A stretch of DNA of 64,000 nucleotides. Source: Rhodococcus tukisamuensis NBRC 100609. Lineage in GTDB: Bacteria; Actinomycetota; Actinomycetes; Mycobacteriales; Mycobacteriaceae. A model generated the notes under the pieces. It ran no database searches and was not told the origin of the DNA. It worked only from the letters and a program-made list of their open reading frames with translations. The DNA lies in assembly GCF_001894985.1 (NCBI RefSeq), contig NZ_BCXG01000008.1:148821-212820 (forward strand). The letters are read 5' to 3'. Made by a program: the position numbers and the translations under genes. Positions 11,889 to 20,186 of this stretch are shown here, piece by piece. Numbering within the stretch: the stretch's first letter is position 1; every line of letters begins with the position of its first letter.

Positions 11889-12731
11889 CTACGGATGTGC
11901 GCCCAGGGCGGTGAGGGTCTGCGAGCACCCGGCATCCAGTTTGACCGTGGCGAATTCGTCGCCGCGGGTGGCGCCCCGGTTCACGATCGCGACCGGTGTG
12001 CCGTGCTTGGCCGCGTGCCGGACGAACCGCAGCCCGGACATCACGGTCAGCGACGAGCCGAGTACCAGCACCAGGTCGGCGGCGTCGACCATCGCGTAGG
12101 CCGCCGCCACCCGTGGCTTCGGCACGCTCTCGCCGAAGTACACGATGTCGGGTTTGAGGATGCCGCCGCAGCGGTCGCAGTCCACCACCCGGAAGTGCGC
12201 GGTCTCCTCGATCACCGCGTCGGCGTCCGGGGCGATCTCGACTCCCGTTGCCGCGGAGACGGATTCGGCGAAGCCGGGGTTGGCCGCGGTGAGCCGCTCG
12301 GCCAGCGAGATGCGGGAGACCCGGTGCTCGCAGGTCATGCAGCGCACCTGCGCGTAGCTGCCGTGCAGGTCGACGACCGCGCGGCTGCCGGCCTTGGTGT
12401 GCAGCAGGTCCACGTTCTGGGTGAGCACCCCGGTGACCGTCCCGGACCGCTCGAGGGCGGCGAGTGCGCGGTGGCCGGCGTTGGGCACGGTGGCGTCCAT
12501 GAACCGCCAGCCCAGGTGGTTGCGCGCCCAGTAGTGCCGCCGGAACGCGGCGTCGCCCATGAACTGCTGGTACGTCATCGGGTTCCGCGGCGGCGAGTCC
12601 GGGCCGCGGTAGTCGGGAATTCCCGAGTCGGTGGACATGCCGGCGCCGGTCAACGCAACCACCCGCCGGCCGTCCACCAGTGCGGCGAGCCGGGCGAACG
12701 CGGTCTCGGGTTCCAGGGCCGAAACGGACAT
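11889..12731 (-). CDS. NAD-dependent protein deacylase, Sir2 family
   Basis: Removes acyl groups from protein lysines using NAD+. Motifs in order: GAGMSTDSGIPDYRGP (NAD binding, class II style), TQNVDLLHTKAGS, the catalytic His in DLHGSY, a zinc site from CMTC and a later CDRCGG, and GSSLTVMSG. The start is taken at the ATG at 12731 (MSVSALEP), because TAACCT (12739-12744) lies 7 nt upstream as a leaderless -10 box. An in-frame ATG at 12764 would add 11 residues. Length about 280 aa is normal. It follows ectC on the same strand and may also be read from that operon. Confidence 0.93.
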   Translation of the reverse strand: MSVSALEPETAFARLAALVDGRRVVALTGAGMSTDSGIPDYRGPDSPPRNPMTYQQFMGDAAFRRHYWARNHLGWRFMDATVPNAGHRALAALERSGTVTGVLTQNVDLLHTKAGSRAVVDLHGSYAQVRCMTCEHRVSRISLAERLTAANPGFAESVSAATGVEIAPDADAVIEETAHFRVVDCDRCGGILKPDIVYFGESVPKPRVAAAYAMVDAADLVLVLGSSLTVMSGLRFVRHAAKHGTPVAIVNRGATRGDEFATVKLDAGCSQTLTALGAHP

Positions 12732-12831
12732 GCCCACCAGGTTAGCCGTGTCCCGGGTGGGCATGCCCGTGCGGTCGCCGGGGCCAAGCTCGCCGCCGAG
12801 TTCCCGGGGCCAAGTTCCCGGGCCCGAGGCG

Positions 12832-13236
12832 TCAGCCCCGGCTCGGCACCTCGACCAGCGGGTACACCCCGTTCTCGTCGTGCACCTCGCGTCCGGTGAC
12901 CGGGGGGTTGAAGACGCACAGCATCCGCATCTGGGTGACCGGCTCGACCCGGTGCCGCTCGTGGCCGTCGAGCAGGTACATCGAGCCGGGACGCAGCTCG
13001 TGGACCTCGCCGTTGTCGAGGTCGGTGAGGATGCCGTCGCCCTCGATCAGCCAGACCGCCTCGACGTGGTTGGCGTAGTGGAACTCGTTGACCGAGCCGG
13101 CGCGGATGGTGGTCTCGTGGAACGAGAATCCCACGCCGTCCCCGCCGAGGACGATGCGCTTGCTGCGCCAGTTGCCGTCGGCGCTGGTGACGTCCCGGTC
13201 GGTGCCGGTGATCTCTTCGGTGGTGCGCACGATCAT
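12832..13236 (-). CDS. ectC: L-ectoine synthase
   Basis: A 134-aa cupin enzyme that cyclises N-gamma-acetyl-diaminobutyrate to ectoine, a cytoplasmic compatible solute. Family blocks seen: MIVRTTEEI start, [16 protein letters not shown], the cupin metal/substrate strand [12 protein letters not shown] with GDGILTD, and LDGHERHRV. Full length. Third gene of the ectABC operon, starting 19 nt after ectB with a purine-rich RBS (GAAGGAGCAACCCC before ATG). No ectD hydroxylase follows. Confidence 0.97.
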   Translation of the reverse strand: MIVRTTEEITGTDRDVTSADGNWRSKRIVLGGDGVGFSFHETTIRAGSVNEFHYANHVEAVWLIEGDGILTDLDNGEVHELRPGSMYLLDGHERHRVEPVTQMRMLCVFNPPVTGREVHDENGVYPLVEVPSRG

Positions 13237-13255
13237 GGGGTTGCTCCTTCGCGGT

Positions 13256-14518
13256 TCAGGCGCAGACCTTGGCGGTGGCCTCGGCGAGAATGCTCAGTCC
13301 GTGGTCGAGCTCGGCGTCGGTGACGGTCAGCGGCGGCAGCAGCTTGACCACCTCGTCGGACGGCCCGGAGGTCTCGGCGAGCAGGCCCTCGTCGTAGGCG
13401 AGCCCGCAGACCTTGACCGCGTGCCCGGGGTCGTCGAAGACCAGGCCCTGCACCATGCCACGCCCGCGGGTGGACACCCCGGCGAAGCGGTCCGACAGGT
13501 TCGCGAAGATCTCGTGGATGCGCTTGCCCTTGGCGGCGGTCGAGCGGCTGAGCGCGTCGTCGGACCAGTAGTGGTCGAGCGCGGCGGTCGCCGTGACGAA
13601 AGCGGGGTTGTTGCCGCGGAAGGTGCCGTTGTGCTCGCCCGGGGCCCAGAGGTCGAGTTCGGGCCGCATCAGGGTCAGCGCCATCGGCAGGCCGTAGCCG
13701 CCGATCGACTTCGACAGCGTCACGATGTCGGGGGTGATGCCGGCGACCTCGAACGAGAAGAACGGGCCGGTGCGGCCGCAGCCCATCTGCACGTCGTCGA
13801 CGATCAGCAGGATTCCGCGGCTCGAGCACAGGTCGGCGAGCGCCCGCAGCCACTCGGGCCGGGCCACGTTGACGCCACCCTCGCCCTGGACCGTCTCGAC
13901 GATCACGGCGGCGGGTCGGTTGAGTCCGCTCCCGGCGTCGTCGAGGACCCGCTCGAACCAGTGGAAGTCCTCGGTGACGCCGTTGAAGTAGTTGTCGAAC
14001 GGCATCGGGGTGGCGTGGACCAGCGGGACGCCGGCCCCGGCCCGCTTCATCGAGTTGCCGGTGACCGAGAGCGACCCGAGGGTCATTCCGTGAAAGGCAT
14101 TGGTGAAGTTGATGATCGACTCGCGGCCGGTGACCTTACGGGCCAGCTTGAGGGCAGCCTCGACGGCGTTGGTGCCGGTGGGGCCGGGGAACTGGACCTT
14201 GTAGTCCAGGCCCCGGGGTTCGAGGATGTTGCGCCGGAAGGTCTCGAGGAACCGGCGCTTGGCGACGGTGTTCATGTCGAGGCCGTGGGTGATTCCGTCG
14301 CCGATCAGGTAGTCGAGCAGCGCCTCCTTCATCACCGGGTTGTTGTGTCCGTAGTTCAGTGCGCCTGCGCCTGCAAAGAAGTCGAGGTAGTCGCGGCCGT
14401 CCTCGGAACGGATCCAGGATCCGGAGGCGGAGCTGAAGACCGCCGGCCACGACCTGCTGTAGCTGCGGACCTCGGACTCCAGGCTGGCGAAGATGTTGGT
14501 CTCTTCGAGGGTGTTCAC
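13256..14518 (-). CDS. ectB: Diaminobutyrate--2-oxoglutarate transaminase
   Basis: A 420-aa PLP enzyme that converts aspartate semialdehyde to L-2,4-diaminobutyrate, the first step of ectoine synthesis. It is a class III aminotransferase: [17 protein letters not shown], the PLP-phosphate region [15 protein letters not shown], the aspartate in [13 protein letters not shown], and the Schiff-base lysine in [15 protein letters not shown] start overlaps the ectA stop by 4 nt (GTGA), so translation is coupled. Full length for EctB. Confidence 0.97.
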   Translation of the reverse strand: MNTLEETNIFASLESEVRSYSRSWPAVFSSASGSWIRSEDGRDYLDFFAGAGALNYGHNNPVMKEALLDYLIGDGITHGLDMNTVAKRRFLETFRRNILEPRGLDYKVQFPGPTGTNAVEAALKLARKVTGRESIINFTNAFHGMTLGSLSVTGNSMKRAGAGVPLVHATPMPFDNYFNGVTEDFHWFERVLDDAGSGLNRPAAVIVETVQGEGGVNVARPEWLRALADLCSSRGILLIVDDVQMGCGRTGPFFSFEVAGITPDIVTLSKSIGGYGLPMALTLMRPELDLWAPGEHNGTFRGNNPAFVTATAALDHYWSDDALSRSTAAKGKRIHEIFANLSDRFAGVSTRGRGMVQGLVFDDPGHAVKVCGLAYDEGLLAETSGPSDEVVKLLPPLTVTDAELDHGLSILAEATAKVCA

Positions 14519-15165
14519 TGCTCTCCTCTGTTGCTGTCGTCGCCGATGACGTAAAGCTCTTCGGGTTCGTGCTGGTCGGGAAAGTCGTTGGAGTCGAACA
14601 ATTTACGGGTTGAGATGCTGGTGTACCGACTACGCGCGACCGAGGCGAAGAGTGCCTGCGATCCGGTGTTGTCGGGACTGATCGTCGTCTCCAGCGTTGA
14701 GACACCTTGGTGTGCAAGGTGATCGAGAAGGAAGTTCAGCATCGCGGAGGCGACGCCCCGGCCGCGCAGGGCGTCGTCGACGGCAACCTGCCACACGAAG
14801 ACGGTCGTCGGGTCCGTCGGCCGGACGAATCCGGTGACGAAGCCCCCGACCCGACCGTCGTGCTCGGCCACCACGGAGGTTTCCGCAAAGTCCCTGCACC
14901 ACAGCAGGTAGGAGTAGCTCGAGTTCAGGTCGAGGACGTCGGTGTCGCGGGCGATCTCCCACAGCCGGGCCGCGTCGGAGACTGCGGGCCGGCGCAGGGT
15001 CGGCGTGTCGTTCGGGCTCGTCGCGCCGGGGTGTTCCGGGCGCACCGCTCCGGGTTGGTCTGGGCGCACCGCGCCGTGCTCGTCGGGGCGCTTTGCGCCG
15101 TGTCGTTGTCGGGTCCCCGTGGGGGGAAATGAAATTGGGGTCGCACTTTCTGTAACGGGCGTCAT
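14515..15165 (-). CDS. ectA: L-2,4-diaminobutyric acid acetyltransferase with repeat-extended N-terminus
   Basis: A GNAT acetyltransferase that acetylates diaminobutyrate with acetyl-CoA, the second step to ectoine. The catalytic domain begins near residue 55 (TLRRPAVSDAARLWEIARD) and contains DLNSSYSYLLWCRDF and the CoA loop RGRGVASAML at about 134-143. The first 54 residues are unusual: residues 23-54 are four 8-aa repeats (GAKRPDEH, GAVRPDQP, GAVRPEHP, GATSPNDT). Normal EctA lacks this, so either the protein is extended or translation begins inside the repeat at a GTG. First gene of ectABC; the stop overlaps ectB. The 120-nt gap to recQ upstream shows no clear -10/-35 pair. Confidence 0.93.
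   Translation of the reverse strand: MTPVTESATPISFPPTGTRQRHGAKRPDEHGAVRPDQPGAVRPEHPGATSPNDTPTLRRPAVSDAARLWEIARDTDVLDLNSSYSYLLWCRDFAETSVVAEHDGRVGGFVTGFVRPTDPTTVFVWQVAVDDALRGRGVASAMLNFLLDHLAHQGVSTLETTISPDNTGSQALFASVARSRYTSISTRKLFDSNDFPDQHEPEELYVIGDDSNRGEQ
15004..15099 (-). repeat. Four 24-nt in-frame tandem repeats at the 5' end of ectA
   Basis: Four consecutive 24-nt units encode 8-residue repeats of the form GA(V/K)RP(D/E)xP, degrading toward the catalytic domain. Same unit length as the repeat in nadD. Confidence 0.8.
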
Positions 15166-15285
15166 TGGTCAAACGAACGTAACAATGGGCCCAACGGATT
15201 TCAGCTTCCTGCCGCCGGGCCCACCCGAGAACCCGGCGTCGGCACTGGTGAGCGCAGCAGTGTGAGCCTGGTCACATCGGCGTGC

Positions 15286-17406
15286 TCAGTTGACGCTCGC
15301 CAGGGCAAACGGCAGGACCGCCGGAGCGCCCGCGGCACGCAGTTCTCGCGCCGCCATCGTCAATGTCCAGCCGGTGTCGGTGAGGTCGTCGAGCAGCAGC
15401 ACCGGGCCGTCCAGATGGCCTAGGTCCGGTGCCAGCCACGCCCCGGCGAGGCCCGCCACCCGGTAGGCGGAATTGGCCGCGGACACCGGGGGATGGCCCG
15501 GCGTCCGGGCGAGCGAGCCCAGGTCGGTGAGCCGTCCCACCTCGGCCAGTCGGCGGGCGAGCGAGCCCACCAGCTGCGGACGGGTTGCGGACTCCATGGC
15601 CAGCACCGACGTGGGCCGCTGGTCCCAGTCCCAGGCGGCGAGGACCTTGACGCACGCGTCGACCACCGCGTCCGGGACCGGTCCGTCGGGTCCGTCGAAC
15701 AGCGCCCGCAGTCGCTGGCCCCAGCCGAGGTCGGTGAGGCGGCCGAGCACCCGACCCGGCTGCGGACCGTCGGTGATCTTGCCGGACAGCGATACCCCGA
15801 GCTTGGCGAGACCGGTCGGCCACTGCTTGCGCGGCAGCAGGTCGACGCCCGGGCGGTCCAGTCGGGCGCGGGCCTGCGAGAGTGCCTGCTCGTCGACGTC
15901 GGCGGTGAGGGTGGGACCGGCGCAGTTGTCGCACCGCCCGCACGGCTGCGGTTCCGCGGTGAGGCCCGGGTCGTCGAGTTGGCGGCGCAGGAACTCCATC
16001 CGGCACATGGTGGTGCGCTGGTAGTCGACCATGGCCTGCTGCTCGGACGCACGGGCCTGTTCGAGCCGCTCGTAGCGCGGCGCGTCGTACTCCCACGGCT
16101 GACCGGTGCCGACCCAGCCGCCGCGGACCCGGCGGACCGCGCCGTCCACGTCGAGGACCTTGAGCACCATCTCGAGCCGGGACCGGTTGAGCTCCACCTG
16201 CGGCTCGAGTGCCTGCGTGGACTGCGGCCGCTCGGTGTCGAGCACCTCGATCACCCGGCGCACCACGTGCTCGCGCGGGAACGCGACGCTGGCGAAGTAG
16301 CTCCAGATCTGCCGGTCCTCGTGGCCGGGGAGCAGCACCACCTCCGCGCTGTCCGTGGAGCGGCCGGCGCGACCGACCTGCTGGTAGTAGGAGATCGGCG
16401 AGGACGGCGCGCCGAGGTGCACCACGAACCCCAGGTCCGGCTTGTCGAAGCCCATGCCGAGTGCGGAGGTCGCGACGAGCGCCTTGACCCGGTTGCCGAG
16501 CAGGTCGGCCTCGAGCGACTCGCGCTCGGCGGGATCGGTTTGCCCGGTGTACGCGGCGACGGCGTGCCCCTGGTCGGAGAGCAGGCCGGCCAGGTCTCGT
16601 GCGGCGGACACCGTGAGGGTGTAGATGATGCCCGAGCCGGGCAGCCGGTTCAGTTGCTGGCCGAGCCACGCCGCGCGCTTGGTGGCCTCGTCGATCTGGA
16701 CCACGGACATCCGCAGCGACTCGCGTTCGAGACCGCCGCGCAGCACCAGCGTCTCGGCGCCCCCGACCCCGAGCTGGGCGGAGACGTCCGCGACCACCCG
16801 GTCGTTCGCCGTCGCGGTCGTCGCCAGCACCGGGATGCCCTCGCCGAGCTCGCCGATCAGCGTCCGGATCCGGCGGTAGTCGGGACGGAAGTCGTGGCCC
16901 CAGTCGGAGACGCAGTGCGCCTCGTCGACCACCACGAGGCCGGCGTCGGCGGCGAGCGAGGGCAGCACCTGGTCGCGAAAGTCGGGGTTGTTCAGTCGCT
17001 CGGGGCTGACCAGCAGCACGTCGACGTCGCCGTCGGCGATCTGGCGGTGGATCTCGTCCCACTCCGTGACGTTGCCGGAGTTGATGGTCGCCGCGCGGAC
17101 CCCGGCCCGCTCCGCCGAGGACACCTGGTTGCGCATCAGTGCGAGCAGCGGCGAGACGATCACGGTCGGTCCGTGCCCGCGGGCGCGTAGCAGCTTGGCT
17201 GCGATGAAGTAGACGGCGGACTTGCCCCAGCCGGTCCGCTGGACCACCAGTGCGCGCCGGCGCTGGACGACCAGCGCCTCGATCGCCGTCCACTGGTCCT
17301 CCCGCAGGCGGGCCTCGGGTCCGGCGAGTTCACGCAGCAGGCCCTCGGCCTCGGCGCGCAGGTCCGCGCCGGTGGTGGGGTCGGCGGTGGTGGTGTTCGC
17401 GCTCAT
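15286..17406 (-). CDS. recQ: RecQ-family DNA helicase with C-terminal phosphoribosyltransferase-like tail
   Basis: A 706-aa ATP-dependent 3'-5' helicase for recombination and repair. Walker A TGWGKS is at residues 58-63, the DEAH box at 161-164 (VVDEAHCVSDWGHDFRPDYRRI), and helicase motifs V/VI in STSALGMGFDKPDLGFVVH and SYYQQVGRAGRS. The zinc site is MCRMEF plus CGRCDNC. Instead of an HRDC domain, the C-terminus ends with LLLDDLTDTGWT at about residues 671-682, a PRPP-binding-loop pattern of type I phosphoribosyltransferases, and a short Rossmann-like finish. The start is chosen at MSANTTTADP; upstream in-frame sequence looks non-coding. CATGAT lies 7 nt before the ATG, a possible leaderless -10. 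Confidence 0.93.
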   Translation of the reverse strand: MSANTTTADPTTGADLRAEAEGLLRELAGPEARLREDQWTAIEALVVQRRRALVVQRTGWGKSAVYFIAAKLLRARGHGPTVIVSPLLALMRNQVSSAERAGVRAATINSGNVTEWDEIHRQIADGDVDVLLVSPERLNNPDFRDQVLPSLAADAGLVVVDEAHCVSDWGHDFRPDYRRIRTLIGELGEGIPVLATTATANDRVVADVSAQLGVGGAETLVLRGGLERESLRMSVVQIDEATKRAAWLGQQLNRLPGSGIIYTLTVSAARDLAGLLSDQGHAVAAYTGQTDPAERESLEADLLGNRVKALVATSALGMGFDKPDLGFVVHLGAPSSPISYYQQVGRAGRSTDSAEVVLLPGHEDRQIWSYFASVAFPREHVVRRVIEVLDTERPQSTQALEPQVELNRSRLEMVLKVLDVDGAVRRVRGGWVGTGQPWEYDAPRYERLEQARASEQQAMVDYQRTTMCRMEFLRRQLDDPGLTAEPQPCGRCDNCAGPTLTADVDEQALSQARARLDRPGVDLLPRKQWPTGLAKLGVSLSGKITDGPQPGRVLGRLTDLGWGQRLRALFDGPDGPVPDAVVDACVKVLAAWDWDQRPTSVLAMESATRPQLVGSLARRLAEVGRLTDLGSLARTPGHPPVSAANSAYRVAGLAGAWLAPDLGHLDGPVLLLDDLTDTGWTLTMAARELRAAGAPAVLPFALASVN

Positions 17407-17507
17407 GACTGCCATCATGCCCGTCCGCACCGACATCGAACCCGTTGTGAGGATCCGCTGTGGCGGGCCTGACAGCGGCCATCCGTCTCCGCCGAGTGGA
17501 GATCGAC

Positions 17508-18366
17508 ATGGGCGATCTCGATCCCGCCGTCTCGCAGGTGCTGTCCGGGTTCGCGGAGGCCGCCGCCGACCTCGAGTCGCTGTACCGGTACCTGCATGCA
17601 CATCCCGAGCTGTCCCATCAGGAACATGCGACCGCTGCCATCGTGGCCGAGCGGCTCGCGGCATCGGGCTACCAGGCGTTCCTGTGCCCGGGCACGGCGA
17701 TGGCGGCCGCGCAGAGCCTGCAGGTGCGGATGTTCGGCCACGGCGGCCACGGTTCGATGCCGGACCAGTGCGTGGACCCGGTGGAGATGGGCGCCGCGAC
17801 GGTGATGCGGCTGCAGACCCTGGTGTCGCGGGAGATCTCGCCGGCCTCACCCGCGGTGGTGACGGTCGGGGCGTTCCGGGCGGGGGACCAAGGAGAACGT
17901 GATCCCTGACGAAGCTGTGCTGAAGATCGATACCCGCTCGTTCGAGACACACGTCGCGGGGCGGCTCGTCGAGGGCATCAGCCGGATCGCGAACGCGGAG
18001 TCGGTCGCGTCCCGGGCGCCGCGACCGCCCGAGATCACCGAACTCAACAGCTTCCCGTTGACCGTCAACGACGCGCAGCGGTCGAGTCGGACGGTCGCGG
18101 CACTCGGTGCGGCGCTCGGGGCGGACAAGGTGTTCGAGATCGGTCCGGTCTCCGGCAGCGAGGACGTCGGGGACCTGGCCACCGCGATCGAGGTGCCGTT
18201 GGTCTACTGGTTCATCGGCGGGTTCGAGGTGGGCGGGGGAGACTGCGCGGACGCGCAGCAGCCGTTGCCCTCGAACCATTCGCCGAAGTTCGCGCCGGTG
18301 ATCCGGCCGACGCTGGACACGGGTGTCGCGGCGCTGGTGGCGGCGGCGGTGGAGTGGCTCGACTGA
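17508..18366 (+). pseudogene. M20 family amidohydrolase remnant (internal deletion plus frameshift)
   Basis: Two adjacent frames together read as an amidohydrolase of the hippurate/IAA-amino-acid hydrolase type. The first part has the N-terminal LYRYLHAHPELSHQEH motif, then jumps from ASGYQAFLCPGT straight to MAAAQSLQVRMFGHGGHGSMP. About 130 residues that normally carry the metal ligands (the CGHD and EE regions) are missing. A second lesion is at bases 17880-17890: in the GGGGG run one base too many shifts the frame, and the family sequence AG-TKENVIPDEAVLKIDTRSF continues in the next frame to the stop at 18366. With the metal site gone the product cannot be active. It lies between recQ and a DUF222/HNH gene. 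Confidence 0.85.
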
Positions 18367-18387
18367 GGGGGCGCGCGCTCTGAATGC

Positions 18388-19932
18388 CTATGCGGCGCCG
18401 GGTTTTCGGGGGTCGTCGTCGTTTCCCGGTGCGCCGTCGCCGCCGTCGCTGTCACGGAGCAGGTACTCCATCGGGTGGTGGTAGTGGTTCAGCCGCCCGG
18501 CGCGGGTGGGGTCGATGTGTGTCGGGGGATGCCACAGGGTCCGGCCCGGGAACCGGTGGTCGGGTCCGGTGCGGGTGGTCGCCCACTGGTCCGGGCGGGG
18601 TCCGACGAGGGCGTGGTGGGTCTCGCAGCCGAAGGTCAGGTCGTCGGCGTTGGTGTCGCCGCCGTCGGCCCAGTCGTTGACGTGGTGGGTTTGCGACCAG
18701 TAGCCGGGACTGCTGCAGCCGGGGAAGGTGCAGCCGCGGTCCTTGGCGTAGAGCACGATTCGCTGGTCGGTGGTGCCGAGGCGTTTGCTGCGGCCGAGGT
18801 AGAGGGGTCGGCCGTCGTCGTCGAAGATCGCGAGGTAGTGGCGGGCGCCGCGGGCGGCCATGCAGATCATCTCGGACATGGGGACGAGGGTGCCGCCGCC
18901 GGTGACGGCGTGGCCGGTCGATTCCTGGAGGTCGCGGGCGGTCATGGTGGCGACGACGGTGACGGGGACGCCGCGGTGTCGGCCGAGTTCGCCGGAGGCG
19001 AGGACGGAGCGCAGGACGGCCTTGAGGGCGTCGTGTTGGCGTTGGCCCTGGGTGCGGTGGTCGCGGGCGGCGGCGCTGGGGGTGGGTTGGGTGTCCGCGG
19101 GTTCTGTTGCTGGGAAGCTGCTTTCGGGTACCCCGGACGAGGTGTGTGGTTCGCTGCCCGGCTGCGTCTCGTCCCGCCCCTCCCCCTCGGGGTTGCACAT
19201 ACCCGGCTTGGCGAGCTTGGCCATGATCGCCTCGAGATAGGCGCGGCCCTCCGGGTCCGTGCAGAACGAACCCGTGGTCATCTTGTCCCGGCCCTGCGGT
19301 CCCATCCGGAAGAACCGCTTGCGGGCCCGGTCCGTCTCGTCGTCGAGGGTCCCGTCCGGATCGAGGACCGACGCGAGCCGGCGGGCCACCGCACGCAGTT
19401 CGTCGGGCCGCAGGATCAGCGCCTGCCCGGCCAACTGGGCCTCGGCCTGCTGCCGGGTGCCGGCGTCGACGGCGGCGGGCAGTTGGTGCAGGAACTCGCG
19501 GATCACGTCCACGTGCGCGGGGTCGAGGTCGCCGTGGTGTGCGGCGGCGGCGGTCGCGGCGAGCTTCGGTTCCAGGGGCTGCCCGCCGAGGGTGGTGGCG
19601 GCGCCGAGTTCGGTCGCCGCGTGGATCCTTTCCCCGGCCTTGGCGGGGCTGATGCGCAGGGTGTCCGCCAGCAGCTCCCGCACCGTGGTGCCGCCGAACT
19701 CGTCGGCGGCGCGTTGTTCGAGGAGCTGGTTGACCAGTGTGTGGCCGAGGGCGGGGACGGTGCGGGCGATGCGTTCGAGTCGCACCAGCAGGGCGAGTCG
19801 GTCCCGGTTGGAGACGGCGGCGGTGTCGAGTCCGCGCAGCGACTGCATGCCGGTCTCGACGGTGCGGAGGGCGGCGGCGAGCGGGGCGTTGTCGATGCCA
19901 TGCTCGTCTGCGTGGTCGTGAACTGCGGTCAT
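18388..19932 (-). CDS. DUF222 / HNH endonuclease domain protein (13E12 repeat family)
   Basis: A 514-aa member of a family that is highly multiplied in actinobacterial genomes (the 13E12 repeat proteins). The N-terminal two thirds form the helical DUF222 region (LERIARTVPALGHTLVNQLLEQ and LRISPAKAGERI). The C-terminus holds an HNH nuclease motif: CTFPGC, then SQTHHVNDWADGGDTNADDLT and CETHHALV. Function is not established; selfish or nuclease roles are suspected for the family. The ATG at 19932 is preceded by a run of eight G (on the coding strand) that serves as the only Shine-Dalgarno-like element. The frame is open upstream, but composition changes there. Confidence 0.85.
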   Translation of the reverse strand: MTAVHDHADEHGIDNAPLAAALRTVETGMQSLRGLDTAAVSNRDRLALLVRLERIARTVPALGHTLVNQLLEQRAADEFGGTTVRELLADTLRISPAKAGERIHAATELGAATTLGGQPLEPKLAATAAAAHHGDLDPAHVDVIREFLHQLPAAVDAGTRQQAEAQLAGQALILRPDELRAVARRLASVLDPDGTLDDETDRARKRFFRMGPQGRDKMTTGSFCTDPEGRAYLEAIMAKLAKPGMCNPEGEGRDETQPGSEPHTSSGVPESSFPATEPADTQPTPSAAARDHRTQGQRQHDALKAVLRSVLASGELGRHRGVPVTVVATMTARDLQESTGHAVTGGGTLVPMSEMICMAARGARHYLAIFDDDGRPLYLGRSKRLGTTDQRIVLYAKDRGCTFPGCSSPGYWSQTHHVNDWADGGDTNADDLTFGCETHHALVGPRPDQWATTRTGPDHRFPGRTLWHPPTHIDPTRAGRLNHYHHPMEYLLRDSDGGDGAPGNDDDPRKPGAA

Positions 19933-19940
19933 CGTTGTCA

Positions 19941-19948
19941 CCCCCCCC
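19941..19948 (-). promoter_or_regulatory. G8 homopolymer forming the RBS of the DUF222/HNH gene
   Basis: Eight consecutive C on the + strand read as G8 eight nt before the ATG. Length change by slippage would alter RBS strength or spacing. Confidence 0.5.
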
Positions 19949-20118
19949 GGGCCCCGATTCGACGTTCTGTTCGAAGTGTAGCGAGGGGGTGCGACAAGTC
20001 CTGGGACCGAGTGAACCCGCAGATTACGGGCCACTGTCGGGATGTGGCGGTTGGCAGACGCATTCGGGAACGCCCGGATGTGTTCCACGGTCAGGAGTCG
20101 GGTCCAGATCGCGGCGCG

Positions 20119-20156
20119 CGTCGATGCGGCCACGTCACCGCGTGGCCGCATCGACG
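20119..20156 (-). terminator. Terminator hairpin downstream of the acyl-CoA synthetase gene
   Basis: Perfect 16-bp stem with a 6-nt loop (arms 20119-20134 and 20141-20156), 30 nt beyond the stop of the acyl-CoA synthetase on the minus strand. No U-tract follows. Confidence 0.7.
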
Positions 20157-20186
20157 ACTGGTCCGGTGCAGTTTGCCCCTGCGCCC

